DNA from: Lysobacter sp.
GTDB lineage: Bacteria > Pseudomonadota > Gammaproteobacteria > Xanthomonadales > Xanthomonadaceae
Assembly (NCBI GenBank): GCA_027306995.1
Contig: DAHUXS010000011.1
Coordinates: 1-64,000, forward strand
Direction: 5' to 3'
Length of the DNA stretch: 64,000 bases
Both the position numbers and the translations under genes were made by a program. Under the pieces are notes generated by a model. That model did no database searches. It saw nothing but the letters and a program-made list of their open reading frames with translations, and was not told the DNA's origin. Of this stretch, positions 17,238 through 25,776 are shown piece after piece (within the stretch, counting starts at the first letter, position 1; each line of letters begins with the position of its first letter).

Positions 17238-18160
17238 AGCTCGCGATCCTGTCGCGCAACACCAAGCTGTATTCCACCAAGCGCCTGGTCGAGGCGGCGC
17301 GCCAGCGCGGCCACAGCGTGCGCGTGCTCGATCCGCTGCGCTGCTACATGAAGATCGGCGTCGATGCCTTCGAGATGCATTACAAGGGCGTCCAGATCGC
17401 TGGCTACGACGCGGTGATCCCGCGCATCGGCGCGTCGGTCACGCGCTACGGCACCGCAGTGCTGCGCCAGTTCGAGCTGATGGGCACGATTTCGCCCAAC
17501 GGGTGCGACGCCATCTTGCGTGCGCGCGACAAATTGCGTTGCCACCAGATGCTGGCCGCCGAAGGCATCGATTTCCCCAAGACCGTGTTCGGCGACAACC
17601 CCGACGACACCGTCGACATGCTGTCGATGCTCGGGCCGCCGCCGCACGTCATCAAATTGAACGAAGGCTCGCAGGGCGCGGGCGTGATGCTCACCGAAAA
17701 ACCGTCGGCGTCGCGCGCGGTGATCGAAGCCTTGCGCGGCCTCTACGCGCAATTCCTGGTGCAGGAATTCGTCGCCGAGGCCAAGGGCGCGGACCTGCGT
17801 TGCTTCGTGGTCGGTGGCGCGGTGGTCGCGGCGATGAAGCGGCAGGCGCCGGATGGCGACTTCCGCTCCAACCTGCACCGCGGCGGTAGTGCGGTTCCAG
17901 CCAAGCCGCGCAAGGACGAGATCGACGTCGCCGTGCGCGCCGCCCGCGCGCTGGGCCTCGGCATCGCCGGCGTCGACCTGATCCGCTCCAAACGCGGCCC
18001 GCTGGTGCTGGAGGTCAATTCCTCGCCCGGCCTGGAGGGCATCGAGCAGGCGACCGGCGTCGATATCGCCGGGGCCATCATCGACCACGTTGCCGCCGGG
18101 GTTGAACCTCGCGCCCGCAAGCGTGTCAAAGCAGGGAAGGGCGCTGCGAAGCGCCGTTGA
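17234..18160 (+). CDS. rimK: RimK-type ATP-grasp ligase (S6 glutamate ligase)
   Basis: Adds glutamate residues to the C-terminus of ribosomal protein S6, or makes oligoglutamate. 308 residues. [21 protein letters not shown] is the RimK N-terminus, followed by [20 protein letters not shown] and the ATP-grasp core with [18 protein letters not shown] (P-loop), [35 protein letters not shown] and [21 protein letters not shown] (Mg-binding Glu/Asn). Starts with ATG overlapping the rimB stop. A Lys/Arg-rich tail ([14 protein letters not shown]) is an addition compared with short homologues. Confidence 0.94.
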   Translation: MKLAILSRNTKLYSTKRLVEAARQRGHSVRVLDPLRCYMKIGVDAFEMHYKGVQIAGYDAVIPRIGASVTRYGTAVLRQFELMGTISPNGCDAILRARDKLRCHQMLAAEGIDFPKTVFGDNPDDTVDMLSMLGPPPHVIKLNEGSQGAGVMLTEKPSASRAVIEALRGLYAQFLVQEFVAEAKGADLRCFVVGGAVVAAMKRQAPDGDFRSNLHRGGSAVPAKPRKDEIDVAVRAARALGLGIAGVDLIRSKRGPLVLEVNSSPGLEGIEQATGVDIAGAIIDHVAAGVEPRARKRVKAGKGAAKRR

Positions 18161-18203
18161 GCGGCCCTGTGCCAGAATGAAAACTCGAATTGGAGGAGCC
18201 GCC

Positions 18204-18884
18204 GTGCGCGTACTCTTGATTGAAGACAACCAGGACATTGCCGCCAACCTCGGCGATTACCTCGAAGACCGCGGTCATGCGGTCGATTTCGCCGCCGATG
18301 GCGTCACCGGCCTGCACCTGGCGGTGGTGAACGATTTCGACGCCATCATCCTCGACCTCAACCTGCCGGGGATGGACGGTCTCGAGGTCTGCCGCAAGTT
18401 GCGCAACGATGCCCGCAAGCAGACGCCGGTGCTGATGCTGACCGCGCGCGACAGCCTCGACAACAAGCTGGAAGGCTTCGAGTCCGGCGCCGACGATTAC
18501 CTGGTCAAGCCGTTCGCGCTGCAGGAAGTCGACGTGCGCCTCAACGCGCTGGCCCGTCGCGGCAAGGGGCCGCAGGCACGGGTGCTGTCGATCGCCGATC
18601 TCGAATACAACCTCGACACACTGGAAGTGCGCCGCGGCGGCAAGCTGCTGCAGCTCAACCCGACCGCGCTGAAGATCCTGCAAGCCTTGATGGAAGCCGC
18701 GCCTGCGGTGGTGACGCGCCAGGACCTGGAAACGCGCGTGTGGGGCGAGGAGCTGCCCGATTCCGATTCCTTGCGCGTGCATATCCACGGGCTGCGCGCG
18801 GTGATCGACAAGCCGTTCCCGACGCCGCTGATCCAGACCCGCCACGGCATCGGCTATCGCATCGCACCGCCGGATGCCGGATAA
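18204..18884 (+). CDS. OmpR-family response regulator
   Basis: Two-component transcription factor, 226 residues. Receiver domain 1-115: acidic pocket EDNQD, phospho-acceptor Asp in IILDLNLPGMDG (about residue 51), switch Thr in MLTARD and Lys in YLVKPF. The C-terminal winged-helix DNA-binding domain (about 130-222) shows VVTRQDLETRVWGEE and DSLRVHIHGLRAVIDKPF...IQTRHGIGYRI. The start is GTG 18204 with a strong GGAGGAG six bases upstream; a longer frame into rimK is rejected. Overlaps the kinase gene by 11 bases. The sensed signal is unknown. Confidence 0.95.
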   Translation: MRVLLIEDNQDIAANLGDYLEDRGHAVDFAADGVTGLHLAVVNDFDAIILDLNLPGMDGLEVCRKLRNDARKQTPVLMLTARDSLDNKLEGFESGADDYLVKPFALQEVDVRLNALARRGKGPQARVLSIADLEYNLDTLEVRRGGKLLQLNPTALKILQALMEAAPAVVTRQDLETRVWGEELPDSDSLRVHIHGLRAVIDKPFPTPLIQTRHGIGYRIAPPDAG

Positions 18885-20220
18885 ACCCACCCGATCCAGC
18901 CTGCCCGGGTTGCCGACGCGCCATAACCGGCGCCGGTTGCGCACGCGCATCGTGTTGTCGTTCTTCTTGCTCGGATTGGGGCTGAGCACGCTGATCGCGG
19001 TTGCGACACTCTATTTCCGCAACCGCATCGATCATGACGTGATGGATGCGGCGCTTCAAAAGAACAACGACCTCTATGCCGATGGGTTCTACCAGCACCC
19101 GAACGGCATCGCTGGCGTCGCGTTCGAAAAGATCCAGGGCAAGGTGTTCTCGAAGGAGAAGTTCGACCACGCGCCGCAAGCGTGGCAGTCGCTGCCCAAT
19201 GGCGTGTTCGACATCGTCGAACCTGCTGCCGTGACTGGCGAGAAGAGCTATTACAAACTGGCGGTTCGCAAGGACCCGAATTACTGGTTCTTCTTGGCAT
19301 ATGACACCCATGATGAGCATGAAGCACAGCTGCGGCTGAACCGCTGGATCCTGGCCAGCATCGGGGTGTTCAGTATTTCCGCGCTGATCATCGGAATATG
19401 GTCTGCATCGCGCGTGATGAGTCCCGTCTCCGATCTCGTGCGGTTGATTCGTCGCCGTTCCGGCGAAGGCGCGAACGGCAAGGCGCTGGCACCACGTTTC
19501 CCCAACGACGAAGTGGGCGAACTGGCGCGCGCGCTCGACGACTATTCCGACCGCATCAATGACGCCGCACGCCGCGAACGCGAATTCAATGCCGACGTCA
19601 GCCACGAGTTGCGCACGCCGCTGGCGGTGATCCGCAGCACGGTGGAATTGATGCTGGAACAACCCGACCTCAGCGACAAGATGCGCGAACGCATCCTGCG
19701 CATCCAGCGCGCGCAGGAAGGGGGCACCGCGATCACCGAAACGCTGCTGCTGCTGTCGCGCGGCGAACGCATACGCGGTGAGACTTCGGTGGCGCGGGTG
19801 GCCGAGCAGTTGCTCGATGCGCATCGCCTGCAGATGCGCCGCGGCAAGCAGCTCGATCTGCGGATGGAAGGCAATACCGCGCTGATGGTGGATGCGCCGG
19901 AAGCGACGGTGAACGTGGCGCTGGGCAACCTGATCGCCAACGCGGTGCGCTATACCGATGCCGGCAGCGTCACCGTGCACATCGGTGCGGATTCGGTGGA
20001 CGTGATCGATACCGGCCGCGGTCTCAGCGAAGAGGACGAGCAGCGCATGGTGGAGCGCGGCTATCGCGGCAATGCATCGAGCAATACCAAGGGCGCCGGC
20101 ATCGGCCTCGCGATCGTGACCCGCATCTGCGCGCTCTATGGCTGGCAGATGCAGGTGCAGCCGCGCCGCGACGGCACCATCGGCACCGTGGCGACGCTGA
20201 GTTTTTCCGAAGTCAGATGA
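18874..20220 (+). CDS. Sensor histidine kinase partner of the preceding regulator
   Basis: Inner-membrane sensor kinase, 448 residues. Two membrane segments (about 30-52 and 155-178) bracket a periplasmic sensor of about 100 residues. A HAMP-like linker with SASRVMSPVSDLVRLIRRRSGEG follows. HisKA contains the phospho-His in FNADVSHELRTPLAVIRSTVEL. HATPase_c has GNLIANAVRYTDAGSV (N box), VDVIDTGRGLSEED (G1), and KGAGIGLAIVTRICALYGW (G2). The start lies inside the regulator gene, so the pair is coupled. The periplasmic domain is unlike anything I recognise, so no ligand is proposed. Confidence 0.93.
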   Translation: MPDKPTRSSLPGLPTRHNRRRLRTRIVLSFFLLGLGLSTLIAVATLYFRNRIDHDVMDAALQKNNDLYADGFYQHPNGIAGVAFEKIQGKVFSKEKFDHAPQAWQSLPNGVFDIVEPAAVTGEKSYYKLAVRKDPNYWFFLAYDTHDEHEAQLRLNRWILASIGVFSISALIIGIWSASRVMSPVSDLVRLIRRRSGEGANGKALAPRFPNDEVGELARALDDYSDRINDAARREREFNADVSHELRTPLAVIRSTVELMLEQPDLSDKMRERILRIQRAQEGGTAITETLLLLSRGERIRGETSVARVAEQLLDAHRLQMRRGKQLDLRMEGNTALMVDAPEATVNVALGNLIANAVRYTDAGSVTVHIGADSVDVIDTGRGLSEEDEQRMVERGYRGNASSNTKGAGIGLAIVTRICALYGWQMQVQPRRDGTIGTVATLSFSEVR

Positions 20221-20253
20221 GGTCGAGCCAATCCTGACTCACCAGGGCCAGCG

Positions 20254-20760
20254 CTAATAGCTGAGCCACCAACAGTCCCGGTAGCGTCGCAGGTGGAAAT
20301 TGACGTTGCTGGGGGTGCTCGCCTTGCCCTGAGCAAGCAGCAGGCGGACTCCGCTGTCGCTGACCTGGGTGTCGACCAGTTGCCCGCGGGTCAGTCTGGC
20401 CAACCGGTCGGCGATGTCGTAGCCCGACTCGGTTGCCAGCCCCGGCCAGTGGTAAACGCCGATGAGCCGGTTGGGATCGCTGGTATCGAAGGCAAGGGTG
20501 ATTTCATGGACGAGGTCATCCAGCGTTCGCGCACAGCCCGCGCGCACTGCCTGCCTGCCAAGGCTCATCGTCGCTCCAGAGGGCGCCGCATGCGGGATGG
20601 TGCGATCCGCCGCGCCGAAAGCCGCGCAGGGTTTGTCGCTGTAAATCACCTCGCCGCTGGCGCCCGTGCATTGGTGGACGGCCGATTGCGCGCGCGCGTG
20701 CATCGGCGATGCCGAGATCGCGAGCAGGGCCAGACTGAGTAGAAGGAGGTGGGAGCGCAC
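20254..20760 (-). CDS. Exported DUF4124-like small protein
   Basis: Signal peptide MRSHLLLLSLALLAISASPMHARA, then a short DUF4124-type segment (VHQCTGASGEVIYSDKPC, residues about 28-45) whose two cysteines probably form a disulfide. The remaining 120 residues carry GCARTLDDLVHEITLAFDTSDPNRLIGVYHW and end RDCWWLSY; a calcium- or wall-binding role is sometimes suggested for such proteins but nothing here proves it. 168 residues. Single gene between the sensor kinase (convergent) and ilvE (divergent). Confidence 0.7.
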   Translation of the reverse strand: MRSHLLLLSLALLAISASPMHARAQSAVHQCTGASGEVIYSDKPCAAFGAADRTIPHAAPSGATMSLGRQAVRAGCARTLDDLVHEITLAFDTSDPNRLIGVYHWPGLATESGYDIADRLARLTRGQLVDTQVSDSGVRLLLAQGKASTPSNVNFHLRRYRDCWWLSY

Positions 20761-20824
20761 TCGTGCACTCTAGCGCGATCAAACCGGCCACTGCGCCATC
20801 GTCCGTCGGGACAGTGGCACGGCC

Positions 20825-20830
20825 TATAAT
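20825..20830 (+). promoter_or_regulatory. -10 box (TATAAT) of ilvE
   Basis: Perfect TATAAT 27 bases upstream of the ilvE ATG, in the same position relative to the start as at the aldolase gene. The -35 region is weak. Confidence 0.5.
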
Positions 20831-20857
20831 TCTCGGGTACTCGCCAAGGATTTCCGC

Positions 20858-21958
20858 ATGAACGCCCCCGCACCGCTGGCCTACCAGGTCGCACTTTCCG
20901 ACCACGCGCGCAGCGACGAACAGCGAGCAGCGATCCTTGCCGGCGAGCTGGGCTTCGGCAAGGTCTTCACCGACCACATGGTCGCCATCCAGTGGGACAA
21001 GGCGAAGGGCTGGCACGACGCGCAGGTTCGCGCCTATGGTCCGCTGGTACTGGATCCGGCCGCGGCCGTATTGCATTACGGCCAGGAGATCTTCGAAGGG
21101 ATCAAGGCGTATCGCCACGCCGACGGATCGATTTGGACCTTCCGTCCCGATGCCAATGGCCTGCGCCTGCAGCACTCCGCTGCGCGCCTCGCCTTGCCGC
21201 AACTGCCGGTCGCCGAATTCGTCGAATCGTTGCGCCAGCTGATCGCCGTCGATCACGGCTGGGTGCCGTCGGCGTCGGAAAGCAGCCTGTATTTCCGGCC
21301 CTTCATGATCGCCACCGAAGGCTTCCTCGGTGTGCGCGCGGCGAATGCGGCTGGCTATTACGTGATCGCCAGTCCGGCTGGCGCGTACTTCGCCAAAGGC
21401 GTGGCACCGGTGTCGATCTGGTTGTCCGAAGACTATGCGCGTGCGGGCAAGGGCGGCACCGGCGCGGCCAAGTGCGGCGGCAACTACGCGGCGTCGCTGC
21501 TGCCGCAGCAGGAAGCGCAGGCGCAGGGTTGCTCGCAGGTGCTGTTCCTCGATCCGGTCGAGGGCAAATACCTGGAGGAGCTCGGCGGCATGAACGTGTT
21601 CCTGGTGTTCAAGGATGGCCGCTTTGTCACTCCGGAGCTGTCGGGCAGCATCCTCGAAGGCATCACCCGTTCCAGCATCCTGCAACTGGCGCGGGACCGC
21701 GGGTTGAAGGTCGAGGAGCGCAAGGTGTCGATCGACGAAGTGAAGGCCGGCATGGCCTCGGGCGATATTGCCGAAATGTTCGCCTGCGGCACTGCCGCGG
21801 TCGTGACCCCGATCGGGGAGTTGAAGGGCAAGGACTTTGCGGTGGGCGACATCACCGCCCCGGCCGGCGAGGTCACGATGTCGATCCGCAAGGAGCTGAC
21901 CGACATCCAGTATGGCCGCTTGCCGGATCGCCACGGCTGGCTGGTCAGGCTGCGCTAG
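20858..21958 (+). CDS. ilvE: Branched-chain amino acid aminotransferase
   Basis: PLP enzyme that transaminates 2-oxo acids to Leu, Ile and Val. 366 residues, the long fold-type IV form. Seen: FGKVFTDHMVAIQWDKAKGWHDAQ at the N-terminus, LHYGQEIFEGIKAYRHADGS, the PLP-lysine region KGGTGAAKCGGNYAASLLPQ (Lys about 207), LDPVEGKYLEELGGMNVFLVF and EMFACGTAAVVTPIGELKGKDF. It ends 3 bases from the convergent metF stop. The ilvE frame stands alone with its own TATAAT promoter. Confidence 0.96.
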   Translation: MNAPAPLAYQVALSDHARSDEQRAAILAGELGFGKVFTDHMVAIQWDKAKGWHDAQVRAYGPLVLDPAAAVLHYGQEIFEGIKAYRHADGSIWTFRPDANGLRLQHSAARLALPQLPVAEFVESLRQLIAVDHGWVPSASESSLYFRPFMIATEGFLGVRAANAAGYYVIASPAGAYFAKGVAPVSIWLSEDYARAGKGGTGAAKCGGNYAASLLPQQEAQAQGCSQVLFLDPVEGKYLEELGGMNVFLVFKDGRFVTPELSGSILEGITRSSILQLARDRGLKVEERKVSIDEVKAGMASGDIAEMFACGTAAVVTPIGELKGKDFAVGDITAPAGEVTMSIRKELTDIQYGRLPDRHGWLVRLR

Positions 21959-21961
21959 GGT

Positions 21962-22792
21962 TCAGCCCAACCGTTGCAGCACGCCCTGCGTCGGCCGCGC
22001 CATGTTCAGCGTGTAGAAGTGCAGGGCAGGCGCGCCGCCTTCGACCAGACGCCGGCACAAGGTAGCGACGAGATCGGCGGCGAATTCGCGGATTGCCTCG
22101 ACGTCGTCGCCGTGCGCACGCATGCGCTGGCCGATCCAGCGCGGGATTTCGGCGCCGCAGGCTTCCGAAAAGCGCCGCAATTGCGTGAAGTTGGAGATCG
22201 GCATGATGCCCGGGATGATCGGGATGTCGATGCCGCGGCGGCGCACGTCGTCCACGAAATGGAAGTAGGCGTCGGAGTTGTAGAAATACTGGGTGATCGC
22301 GCTGTGCGCGCCAGCCTTGACCTTGCGTTCGAAATTGGCGAGATCGGCGTGGGCATCGTTGGCCTGTGGGTGCGTTTCCGGGTAGGCGGCCACCGCGACG
22401 TGGAAATGATCGCCGTGTTCGGTGCGGATCAGTTCGACCAGTTCGTTGGCGTAACGCAGGTCACCCTGGCCGATCATGCCCGAGGGCATGTCGCCGCGCA
22501 GCGCGACGAGGCGGCTGCAGCCGAGCGCACGATATAGCTTCAGCAACGAACGGATTTCCTCGCGGCTGCCACCGACGCAGGTCAGGTGTGGGACGCCGTC
22601 GACGCCGTGGTCGCCGCGCAGGTGCTGCACCGTTTCCGGGGTGTGGCTGAGCGTCGAGCCGCCGGCGCCGAACGTCACCGACATGAATTCGGGCGAGTAG
22701 GGCTTGAGTTTCTGGACGCTGCGATCGAGCTGGGCGCGTTGTTCGTCGGTCTTCGGTGGGTAGAACTCGAAGGAAAGCGGAACGGAGGGCAT
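21962..22792 (-). CDS. metF: 5,10-Methylenetetrahydrofolate reductase
   Basis: FAD enzyme that makes 5-methyl-THF for homocysteine remethylation. 276 residues, TIM barrel. Seen: SFEFYPPKTDEQRAQLDRSV (catalytic Glu region), FMSVTFGAGGSTLSHTPETV, PHLTCVGGSREEI, LVALRGDMPSG (FAD), AHSAITQYFYNSDAYFHFVD and IPGIMPISNFTQLRRFSEACG. The promoter region holds a TATAAT at 22820-22825 and a 26-bp palindrome shared with ahcY and metK, placing it in the same regulon. Monocistronic. Confidence 0.97.
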   Translation of the reverse strand: MPSVPLSFEFYPPKTDEQRAQLDRSVQKLKPYSPEFMSVTFGAGGSTLSHTPETVQHLRGDHGVDGVPHLTCVGGSREEIRSLLKLYRALGCSRLVALRGDMPSGMIGQGDLRYANELVELIRTEHGDHFHVAVAAYPETHPQANDAHADLANFERKVKAGAHSAITQYFYNSDAYFHFVDDVRRRGIDIPIIPGIMPISNFTQLRRFSEACGAEIPRWIGQRMRAHGDDVEAIREFAADLVATLCRRLVEGGAPALHFYTLNMARPTQGVLQRLG

Positions 22793-22823
22793 CGGCAGGT
22801 CCGGAGGTACAGTCCGTTCATTA

Positions 22824-22849
22824 TATCTCTTTGTGCGGATGAAGAGATG
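22824..22849 (-). promoter_or_regulatory. Palindromic operator of the SAM-cycle regulon, metF promoter
   Basis: A 26-bp inverted repeat reading on the + strand TATCTCTTTG-TGCGGATGAAGAGATG. The same element precedes ahcY (25662-25687) and metK (29137-29162). Here it lies directly behind the minus-strand -10 TATAAT (22820-22825), over the spacer and -35 region, the position of a repressor site. The general consensus TATCyyTTyATnCG-centre-symmetric form suits an ArsR-type dimer such as SahR; the regulator gene is not in the window. Confidence 0.7.
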
Positions 22850-22899
22850 AATTTATCGATCTGGCAGGATTGGACCTGTTCACGCCAAGGACCCGAACG

Positions 22900-24015
22900 G
22901 TGAAGACGCTGCGACTGCCCGGATTGACCCTCCTGCTGCTGGTGCTGTCGGCCTGCGTGACGACACCACCACAGTCCGGGCTGTCACCCGCCCGCGCACA
23001 GGCCATTGATGCGGCGATCGAGGCGGGCATGCGCCGCGACGGCACGGTCGGCATGGCGATCGGCATCATCGAAGACGACCGCATCGTCTACCTCAAGGGC
23101 TATGGTGATGCCGATCGCGAGAAACACGCCCCGGTGACGACGCGGACGATGTTCCGTTGGGCTTCGGTGTCGAAACCGGTGACGGCGATCGCCGCGCTGC
23201 AACTCGCGGAACAGGGGCGGCTCGATCTCGACGCGGACGTGCGCCGCTACGTGCCCGAATTCCCGGACAAAGGCGTCGCGATCACCACGCGCGAACTGCT
23301 CGGTCACCAGGGCGGCATCGTCCATTACGACAATGGCCCGGTCGTCGTGACCGAACACAAATACGCAGTAGCGCATCCATATGCCGATGTCGTCACCGCG
23401 CTCGACACCTTCAAGGACTCGCCGCTGGTCAACAAGCCGCGGGAGAAGTACGCGTACACATCGCATGGCTTCATGCTGGTTGCGGCAGTGGTGCAGCGCG
23501 CCGGCAACGAGGCGTTCGCCCGGCAGGTGAAGGCGCGCATCATCGATCCCCTGCATCTGACGACGCTGCAGCCGGATTACCAGTGGATCGCCATCCCTGA
23601 TCGCGCGACTGGCTATCTGAAGAAGGATGGCGCGGTCCTGCGCTCGACCGATACCGACGTCAGCTGGAAGCTCGGCGGCGGGGGCTACATTTCCGATATC
23701 GAGGATTTCGCCGGATTCGCCAAGGGCCTGATCGATGGCCATCTGGTGTCCGCGCAGACGCAGGCGATGATGTGGACGCCGCAGAAACTCGCCGACGGCA
23801 CACCTACCAGCTACGGCCTCGGGTTCTTCATCGCCGACGACCATGGCCGCCTGCGCATCGCCCACGACGGGTCTCAGGAGAAGACGCGCACCTCGTTGAC
23901 GATCTGGCCACGGGAGAAGCGCGGCATCGTCATCATGACCAACAGCGAATGGGTCGATCCGAAGAAGTACGTACAGGCGATCGAAGCATTGGATACATCG
24001 AACACAGCGAAGTAG
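22900..24015 (+). CDS. Beta-lactamase-fold serine hydrolase, lipoprotein
   Basis: Class C beta-lactamase/esterase-type enzyme, about 371 residues. I start at GTG 22900 (MKTLRLPGLTLLLLVLSACVTT), which gives a clean lipoprotein signal with lipobox LSAC; a TTG at 22870 is possible. Catalytic motifs: SVSK (S-x-x-K, in FRWASVSKPVTAIAALQL), tyrosine motif in KYAYTSHGFMLV (Y-T-S rather than Y-x-N) and the third motif HDGSQEKTRT replacing K-T-G. It therefore more likely works on peptides or esters in the periplasm than as a drug-resistance enzyme. Divergent from metF, convergent with ahcY. Confidence 0.88.
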   Translation: MKTLRLPGLTLLLLVLSACVTTPPQSGLSPARAQAIDAAIEAGMRRDGTVGMAIGIIEDDRIVYLKGYGDADREKHAPVTTRTMFRWASVSKPVTAIAALQLAEQGRLDLDADVRRYVPEFPDKGVAITTRELLGHQGGIVHYDNGPVVVTEHKYAVAHPYADVVTALDTFKDSPLVNKPREKYAYTSHGFMLVAAVVQRAGNEAFARQVKARIIDPLHLTTLQPDYQWIAIPDRATGYLKKDGAVLRSTDTDVSWKLGGGGYISDIEDFAGFAKGLIDGHLVSAQTQAMMWTPQKLADGTPTSYGLGFFIADDHGRLRIAHDGSQEKTRTSLTIWPREKRGIVIMTNSEWVDPKKYVQAIEALDTSNTAK

Positions 24016-24039
24016 CTGCGTTCCAGCATCACCAAGCAG

Positions 24040-24063
24040 AACGGGCGCCTTGCGGCGCCCGTT
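24040..24063. terminator. Hairpin between convergent serine-hydrolase gene and ahcY
   Basis: Perfect 10-bp stem AACGGGCGCC / GGCGCCCGTT with loop TTGC, in the 75-base gap between two converging genes. T-tract poor; likely serves both strands. Confidence 0.75.
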
Positions 24064-24090
24064 GCTGTATCGCGATGATCGAAAGGCCGA

Positions 24091-25536
24091 TCAGTAGCGG
24101 TAATGATCCGGCTTGTACGGGCCTTCCACCGCCACGCCGAGGTAGTCGGCCTGGTCCTTGCTGAGCTTGGTCAGCACCACGCCGATCTTTTCCAGATGCA
24201 GGCGCGCGACTTCCTCGTCGAGCTGCTTGGGCAGGCGATACACGGTCTTCTCGTACACGTCCTTGTTCGCCCACAGGTCGATCTGCGCCAGCGTCTGGTT
24301 GGCGAACGAGTTCGACATCACGAAGCTCGGATGGCCGGTGGCGCAACCGAGGTTCACCAGACGGCCTTCGGCCAGCAGGAACATCGCGTTGCCGTTCGGC
24401 ATGATGTATTTGTCGACCTGCGGCTTGATGTTGACGTGCTTGACGCCGGGCAGCGCGCGCATCGCATCGACCTGGATCTCGTTGTCGAAGTGGCCGATGT
24501 TGCAGACGATGGCCTGGTCCTTCATCTTCGTCATGTGGTCGACGGTGATGATGTCCTTGTTGCCGGTGGTGGTGACGTAGATGTCGGCCTGGCCCAGCGA
24601 CGATTCGACGGTGTTGACCTCGAAGCCTTCCATCGCCGCCTGCAGCGCGCAGATCGGATCGATCTCGGTGACGATCACGCGCGCACCGTAGGCGCGCAGC
24701 GAATGCGCCGAACCTTTGCCGACATCGCCGTAGCCGCAGACCACCGCGACCTTGCCGGCCAGCATCACGTCCATCGCGCGCTTGAGGCCGTCGGCCAACG
24801 ATTCGCGGCAGCCGTAGAGGTTGTCGAACTTCGACTTGGTGACCGAGTCGTTGACGTTGATCGCCGGGATCAGCAGCTTGCCCTGCTCGGCGATCTGGTA
24901 GAGGCGATGCACGCCGGTGGTGGTCTCTTCGGAGACGCCCTTCCAGTCGGCGACGACCTTGGTCCACCAGCCCGGGCGTTCGGTCGCGACGCGCTTGAGC
25001 AGATCCTTGATCACCTGCTCTTCGTGGTTCGACGACGGCGTGTTGACCCAGCCATCGCCATTCTCGAGTTCGTAGCCCTTGTGGATCAGCAGCGTCACGT
25101 CGCCGCCGTCATCGACCACCAGCTGCGGGCCGAGGAAGCCGCCCTTGCCGTCGGGGAAGCTGAGCGCGGCCAGCGTGCAGTCCCAGTATTCCTCCAGCGA
25201 TTCGCCCTTCCACGCGAACACCGGGGTGCCGGCGGCGGCGATCGCGGCGGCGGCCTGGTCCTGGGTCGAGAAGATGTTGCACGAGGCCCAGCGCACGTCG
25301 GCGCCGATGTCCTTCAACGTCTCGATCAGCACCGCGGTCTGGATGGTCATGTGCAGCGAACCGGTCACGCGCACGCCCTTCAGCGGCTTGGCGGTGGCGT
25401 GCTTGCGGCGGATCGACATCAGGCCCGGCATCTCGTGCTCGGCGATGTCGATTTCCTTGCGGCCCCAGTCGGCCAGCGCGATGTCGGCGATCTTGTAGTC
25501 GCCATCCTGGGAGAAAGTCTTCACTTGGGCATTCAT
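24091..25536 (-). CDS. ahcY: S-adenosylhomocysteinase
   Basis: NAD-dependent hydrolysis of S-adenosylhomocysteine to homocysteine and adenosine. 481 residues from ATG 25536 ([20 protein letters not shown]); a longer frame extends through the riboswitch and is rejected. Seen: [76 protein letters not shown], the NAD-binding [20 protein letters not shown], and the C-terminal [12 protein letters not shown]. The 5' region carries an SAH riboswitch and a regulon operator, so it is controlled both by SAH directly and by a repressor-type site. Confidence 0.97.
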   Translation of the reverse strand: MNAQVKTFSQDGDYKIADIALADWGRKEIDIAEHEMPGLMSIRRKHATAKPLKGVRVTGSLHMTIQTAVLIETLKDIGADVRWASCNIFSTQDQAAAAIAAAGTPVFAWKGESLEEYWDCTLAALSFPDGKGGFLGPQLVVDDGGDVTLLIHKGYELENGDGWVNTPSSNHEEQVIKDLLKRVATERPGWWTKVVADWKGVSEETTTGVHRLYQIAEQGKLLIPAINVNDSVTKSKFDNLYGCRESLADGLKRAMDVMLAGKVAVVCGYGDVGKGSAHSLRAYGARVIVTEIDPICALQAAMEGFEVNTVESSLGQADIYVTTTGNKDIITVDHMTKMKDQAIVCNIGHFDNEIQVDAMRALPGVKHVNIKPQVDKYIMPNGNAMFLLAEGRLVNLGCATGHPSFVMSNSFANQTLAQIDLWANKDVYEKTVYRLPKQLDEEVARLHLEKIGVVLTKLSKDQADYLGVAVEGPYKPDHYRY

Positions 25537-25577
25537 GGTTCGGCTCCGTAAAAGGTGAGCATATGGCTCGTCTGTTA

Positions 25578-25650
25578 CGGGCGCCGTTTTGGATGCCGAG
25601 CCTGGCGGCACGCGCTTCAACTGAAGCCGGCCATCGCAGCGCCCCTCGGC
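25578..25650 (-). promoter_or_regulatory. SAH riboswitch (ahcY leader)
   Basis: On the minus strand the leader reads GCCGAGGGGCGCTGCGA ... GCCAGGCTCGGC ... CCAAAACGGCGCCC. This matches the SAH aptamer: P1 GCCGAG/CTCGGC, conserved GCGCTGC, CCAGGCTCG, and the 3' pseudoknot strand. The pseudoknot partners have covaried from the usual GAGCGC/GCGCUC to GGGCGC/GCGCCC, which keeps pairing and is strong support. It ends about 40 bases before the ahcY ATG. Binding of SAH is known in this class to turn ahcY on. Confidence 0.9.
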
Positions 25651-25661
25651 GGGCGATATTT

Positions 25662-25687
25662 TATCTCGATATCGCGATAAAAGGATG
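25662..25687 (-). promoter_or_regulatory. Palindromic operator of the SAM-cycle regulon, ahcY promoter
   Basis: + strand TATCTCGATATCG-CGATAAAAGGATG (26 bp), the third copy of the element seen at metF and metK. It overlaps a minus-strand -10 TAAAAT (25658-25663), which would put the transcription start at about 25651, the first base of the SAH aptamer. Confidence 0.65.
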
Positions 25688-25776
25688 AATCCGGCGCACT
25701 CCGGCACTTGTCGGCGAATCCACGCAGCCTGAACGCATCCGTGGCAAGCTCACTGTCCCAGTCCATTGGAGGCTCC

